A stretch of DNA of 8,058 nucleotides from DATIGJ01 sp035644155 (lineage in GTDB: Bacteria > Patescibacteriota > Microgenomatia > Levybacterales > UBA12049). The notes below the pieces were generated by a model, which worked only from the letters and a program-made list of their open reading frames with translations, ran no database searches and was not told the DNA's origin. Positions 5,662 to 8,058 of this stretch are shown one piece after another; position 1 is the first letter of the stretch; every line of letters begins with the position of its first letter. Made by a program: the position numbers and the translations under genes. The DNA is taken from NCBI GenBank assembly GCA_035644155.1, contig DASQPC010000079.1:1-8058 (forward strand), read 5' to 3'.

Positions 5662-6381
5662 ATGGCACAAGCAAAGAAAAAAACAACAGAAGAAAAAGTA
5701 AAAAAAGAAGCAACAGATGTTGTTTCTAAGTCAGATAAAAAGACTTTAGCACTTGATGTCTATGGATTGGATGGTAAGGTTGCAGAAAAAGTTACTGTTC
5801 CTGCGGCTATTTTTGGTGAAAAGGTAAATAAGACACTTCTTGCCCAAGCAGTTCGTGTGTATCTTGCAAATAAGCGTCAGGGAAATGCATCAACCAAGAC
5901 TCGTGGAGAAGTTGATGGATCAACGAGAAAGATTTACCGTCAAAAAGGAACAGGAAAAGCACGTCATGGTTCAGTGCGCGCGCCCATTTTTGTTCATGGA
6001 GGAGTTGTTTTTGGTCCAAAACCACGAGATTTTAGTTTGGATTTACCAAAAAAGATGAAGAGAAAAGCGCTTTTCTCAGCTTTGTCAGCTAAATTGCAAG
6101 GAAAAGAGTTGATAGTTGTTTCATCGCTTGAAACAATCACGCCAAAAACAAAAAACTTTGTTGGTGTTTTGGAGAAATTAGGTCTTTTGGGGAGAAATAA
6201 CAGTATTCTTTTAGTCACCGATCAAAAAGCAGAAAAAGCTAAACGAGCTGCACGAAATGTAGAAGGTGTTGATTTTACCGCAGCAAATAGATTAAATGCT
6301 TATGAAGTTTTGCGAAGTAAAAAGCTTGTTATTATGAAAGAAGCACTTTCGGAAATAGAAAAAACATTTTTGACAAAATAA
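5662..6381 (+). CDS. rplD: 50S ribosomal protein L4 with a lysine-rich N-terminal extension
   Basis: L4 binds 23S rRNA domain I, and its loop lines the exit tunnel. In E. coli it also represses its own operon. At 239 residues it is longer than the usual 200-207. The excess is the first roughly 27 residues (MAQAKKKTTEEKVKKEA and onward), Lys/Glu-rich and not part of the core fold. The tunnel-loop region is typical: RQGNASTKTRGEVDGS at 72-87, RQKGTGKARHGSVRAPIF at 93-110 and GGVVFGPKPRDF to residue 124. The C-terminal part (NRLNAYEVLRSKKLVIMKEA) is also normal. GAGAAGG in the end of rplC, 11 nt before the ATG, may serve as ribosome binding site. The start lies three nt after the rplC stop, suggesting translational coupling. 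Confidence 0.95.
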   Translation: MAQAKKKTTEEKVKKEATDVVSKSDKKTLALDVYGLDGKVAEKVTVPAAIFGEKVNKTLLAQAVRVYLANKRQGNASTKTRGEVDGSTRKIYRQKGTGKARHGSVRAPIFVHGGVVFGPKPRDFSLDLPKKMKRKALFSALSAKLQGKELIVVSSLETITPKTKNFVGVLEKLGLLGRNNSILLVTDQKAEKAKRAARNVEGVDFTAANRLNAYEVLRSKKLVIMKEALSEIEKTFLTK

Positions 6382-6385
6382 TTGT

Positions 6386-6691
6386 ATGAATAGTATTATC
6401 GTCAAACCATTAATAACTGAGGCATCAATGAAAGCAGTTGATGCTGGCAAATTTAGCTTTGTTGTTGTAAAGCATGCTGATAAAGAAATGATTAAAAAAG
6501 TTGTCAATGAGTTATTTAATGTGCATGTTGTTTCTGTTGCAACGAGTGTTCTGAAAGGACGAACAAAACGAGTTGGGAAACGCCGAACAGAAATAAAGGA
6601 TGCAGCTTGGAAAAAGGCAATTGTGACTCTTACAAAAGGTGAGAAAATTTCTTGGTTTGAGCCAGGCGGAGGAGAGGAACCGAAGAAATAA
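6386..6691 (+). CDS. rplW: 50S ribosomal protein L23
   Basis: L23 sits at the tunnel exit and forms the docking site for trigger factor and SRP. The 101-residue protein has family length. It begins MNSIIVKPLITEASMKA, where TEAS corresponds to the conserved SEKS/SEKA-type site carrying the trigger-factor-binding Glu. It continues with FSFVVVKHADK, NELFNVHVVSV and the RNA-binding loop KGRTKRVGKRR, then the AIVTLTKGEKI strand. It ends in a Gly/Glu/Lys tail. The gene starts four nt after rplD without a visible Shine-Dalgarno sequence, so it is probably translationally coupled. Its TAA shares one base with the rplB ATG (TAATG). Confidence 0.95.
   Translation: MNSIIVKPLITEASMKAVDAGKFSFVVVKHADKEMIKKVVNELFNVHVVSVATSVLKGRTKRVGKRRTEIKDAAWKKAIVTLTKGEKISWFEPGGGEEPKK
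6668..6677 (+). promoter_or_regulatory. Strong purine-rich ribosome binding site before rplB
   Basis: GGAGGAGAGG within the end of rplW is the closest match to the full anti-Shine-Dalgarno complement in the window. It lies 13 nt before the rplB ATG, longer than the usual 5-9 nt. It contrasts with the absence of such a motif before rpsJ, rplC, rplW, rpsS and rplV. Confidence 0.45.
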
Positions 6692-7449
6692 TGAAAAAAT
6701 TAAAAACAATTAAGAAAAAACATTCAGGAAGAGACGCAAGTGGCCAGGTGGCTGTTCGCCATCAAGGTGGCCAACATAAGAGATTTTTGCGTGCAATCGA
6801 TTTTAAACGCGACAAAGTTGGTATTGTTGGAAAAGTTGTTGCAATTGAATACGATCCTAATAGAACTTGTGACATTGCTTTGGTACAATATCCAGATGGA
6901 GACAAGCGTTATATTTTGGCTCCGCATGGAATCAAAGTTCATGATAAAATCATGGCAGGCGTTGATGCTGATGCCACGCTTGGAAATGCTCTTCCAATGA
7001 GTCAAATTCCTGTTGGGACGATTATTCACAATATTGAATTAACTCCAGGAAAAGGTGGGCAACTTGCTCGAAGTGCTGGAGTAGGAGCGATCGTTTCAGC
7101 AAAAGAAGGAGCATTTGTGCATCTCAAATTGCCCTCAGGTGAACTGCGTAAAGTTCGAGCTGAAGGGATGGCAAGTATTGGTCAGTTAGGCAATATTGAG
7201 GCAAAGAACGAAGAATTAGGCAAAGCAGGACGAGCTCGCCATATGGGACGCAGGCCTACTGTTAGAGGTGTTGCTCAAAATCCAAGATCCCATCCTCACG
7301 GAGGAGGAGAAGGGCGTAGCGGTATTGGTATGCCAAGTCCTAAAACCTTTGCTGGACGCAAAGCTGTTGGCAAGACACGAAACAAAAAAAAGTATTCGGC
7401 AAAATATATTTTACAGAGAAGAAAAATAAAGAGTAATAGTAGTAAATAA
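6691..7449 (+). CDS. rplB: 50S ribosomal protein L2, short N-terminus
   Basis: L2 is a core 23S rRNA-binding protein needed for subunit association and the peptidyl-transferase centre. Landmarks include AVRHQGGQHKR at 21-31, EYDPNRTCDIALV, DKRYILAPHGIKV, PGKGGQLARSAG at 119-130, RRPTVRGVAQNPRSHPHGGG at 187-206 with the functionally important HPHGGGEGR histidines at 201 and 203, and a basic C-terminus. At 252 residues it is shorter than the usual 273-277. Aligned on RHxGGxHK, about 29 N-terminal residues are missing compared with E. coli. An in-frame TGA at 6658-6660 with no start codon between it and 6691 shows that the short N-terminus is not a misplaced start. The gene overlaps the rplW stop by one base. 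Its TAA is five nt before rpsS. Confidence 0.96.
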   Translation: MKKLKTIKKKHSGRDASGQVAVRHQGGQHKRFLRAIDFKRDKVGIVGKVVAIEYDPNRTCDIALVQYPDGDKRYILAPHGIKVHDKIMAGVDADATLGNALPMSQIPVGTIIHNIELTPGKGGQLARSAGVGAIVSAKEGAFVHLKLPSGELRKVRAEGMASIGQLGNIEAKNEELGKAGRARHMGRRPTVRGVAQNPRSHPHGGGEGRSGIGMPSPKTFAGRKAVGKTRNKKKYSAKYILQRRKIKSNSSK

Positions 7450-7454
7450 TTATT

Positions 7455-7739
7455 ATGAGTAGAAGTACAAAAAAAGGACCATATATAGACGAAAAGCTCA
7501 TGAAGAAAGTCATGAAGCAAAAACAAACTGGCGATAAGTCAGCTATCAAAACATGGGCACGTGCCTGTCAAATTCCACCAGAATTTGTAGGACATACCTT
7601 TTTGATTCATAATGGGAAGCATTTTATTAATTTGTTTGTTATGGAAAGTATGGTCGGACACAGACTTGGTGAATTTTCACCAACGCGTTTGTTTAGAGGA
7701 CACGGAAAAGTCGTTGCAAGAGAAATAAGTAAGACCTAA
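7455..7739 (+). CDS. rpsS: 30S ribosomal protein S19
   Basis: S19 forms a complex with S13 in the 30S head near the A site. The 94-residue product is normal in length. It opens MSRSTKKGPYIDEKLMKKV, has KTWARACQIPPEFVGHTFLI where most bacteria have a TWSRRSTIxPxxxGxTI segment, then HNGKHFINLFV, MVGHRLGEFSPTR and the RGHGK end. The Cys and the PPEF segment are moderately divergent, but the fold-determining residues are present. It starts five nt after rplB with no Shine-Dalgarno sequence (AT-rich leader), so coupling to rplB is likely. Its TAA at 7737-7739 overlaps an in-frame alternative rplV start. Confidence 0.95.
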   Translation: MSRSTKKGPYIDEKLMKKVMKQKQTGDKSAIKTWARACQIPPEFVGHTFLIHNGKHFINLFVMESMVGHRLGEFSPTRLFRGHGKVVAREISKT

Positions 7740-7750
7740 TGATAAATACT

Positions 7751-8058
7751 ATGAATGTACAAGCAGTAGCTAAAAATGTCAGAGTAAGTCCGAGAAAAGT
7801 GCGGTTAGTTGCGGACGCAATCCGTCATCTTGGCATTGATGAGGCGTTATTTTTATTGCAAGCAACACGAAAGCAAGCAAGTATGCCTGTTGCCAAAGTA
7901 TTACAAAGTGCCGTAGCAAACGCAACAAATAATGCAAAATTGGAAAGAAACAATTTGGTTATTGCCAGTGTTCAAGTTAATGAAAGTCAAGCATTTAAAA
8001 GGTTTCATCCTTCCACTCGAGGAAGAATTCACCCTTACAAAAAAAGAGGAAGTACGAT
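7751..8058 (+). CDS. rplV: 50S ribosomal protein L22 (partial, cut by window end)
   Basis: The frame from 7751 runs open to the end of the window, about 102 residues. MNVQAVAKNVRVSPRKVRLV matches the start of bacterial L22 without gaps. Family features follow: VAKVLQSAVANATNNA, NNLVIASVQVNES and the FKRFHPSTRGRIHPYKKR segment leading into the tunnel-lining beta hairpin region. L22 contacts all six 23S domains and lines the exit tunnel beside L4. An in-frame ATG at 7739, overlapping the rpsS stop as TAATG, would add MINT. Homology favours 7751, but the overlap copies the arrangement at rplW-rplB, so the longer form remains possible. No Shine-Dalgarno sequence precedes either. The C-terminus lies beyond the window. 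Confidence 0.93.
   Translation, partial: MNVQAVAKNVRVSPRKVRLVADAIRHLGIDEALFLLQATRKQASMPVAKVLQSAVANATNNAKLERNNLVIASVQVNESQAFKRFHPSTRGRIHPYKKRGST

Overview
This window is AT-rich bacterial DNA with every gene on the + strand. Its right two thirds is the start of a canonical S10 ribosomal-protein cluster (tuf, rpsJ, rplC, rplD, rplW, rplB, rpsS, rplV). Its left third holds the tail of an unrecognised gene and two glycoside-hydrolase-type genes. Short intergenic gaps, half of the starts lacking a visible Shine-Dalgarno sequence, an N-terminally short L2 and lysine/glutamate-rich tails on L3 and L4 suggest a small-genome uncultivated lineage such as Patescibacteria (CPR). That placement is inference and would need a ribosomal-protein tree.

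Layout: (1) 1-102, C-terminal 33 codons of a gene entering from the left. (2) 128-1222, a membrane-anchored, divergent GH18-type protein with a Ser/Thr/Pro linker. (3) about 1306-3012, a cytoplasmic GH37 (trehalase-like) protein whose catalytic Asp is recognisable but whose sugar-binding motifs are altered. (4) 3013-3202, a regulatory gap with a well-formed sigma-70-type promoter (TTGACG, 17 nt, TATCAT) and a 7-bp hairpin in the tuf 5' UTR. (5) 3203-4713, tuf and rpsJ. (6) 4714-4836, a 123-nt gap that is large for this operon; it carries two tiny ORFs and an intrinsic-terminator-like hairpin whose T-run ends four bases before the rplC start codon. (7) 4837-8058, rplC-rplD-rplW-rplB-rpsS-rplV, tightly packed, with rplV cut by the window end.

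The tuf/S10 genes jointly supply translation: EF-Tu delivers aminoacyl-tRNA, S10 and S19 build the 30S head, and L3, L4, L23, L2 and L22 build the 50S core around the peptidyl-transferase centre and exit tunnel. The two glycosidase-type genes have no obvious functional link to this cluster. The most interesting element is the putative attenuator inside the S10 cluster between rpsJ and rplC. I see no CRISPR array, mobile element, tRNA or rRNA. No gene-free stretch exceeds 300 bases.
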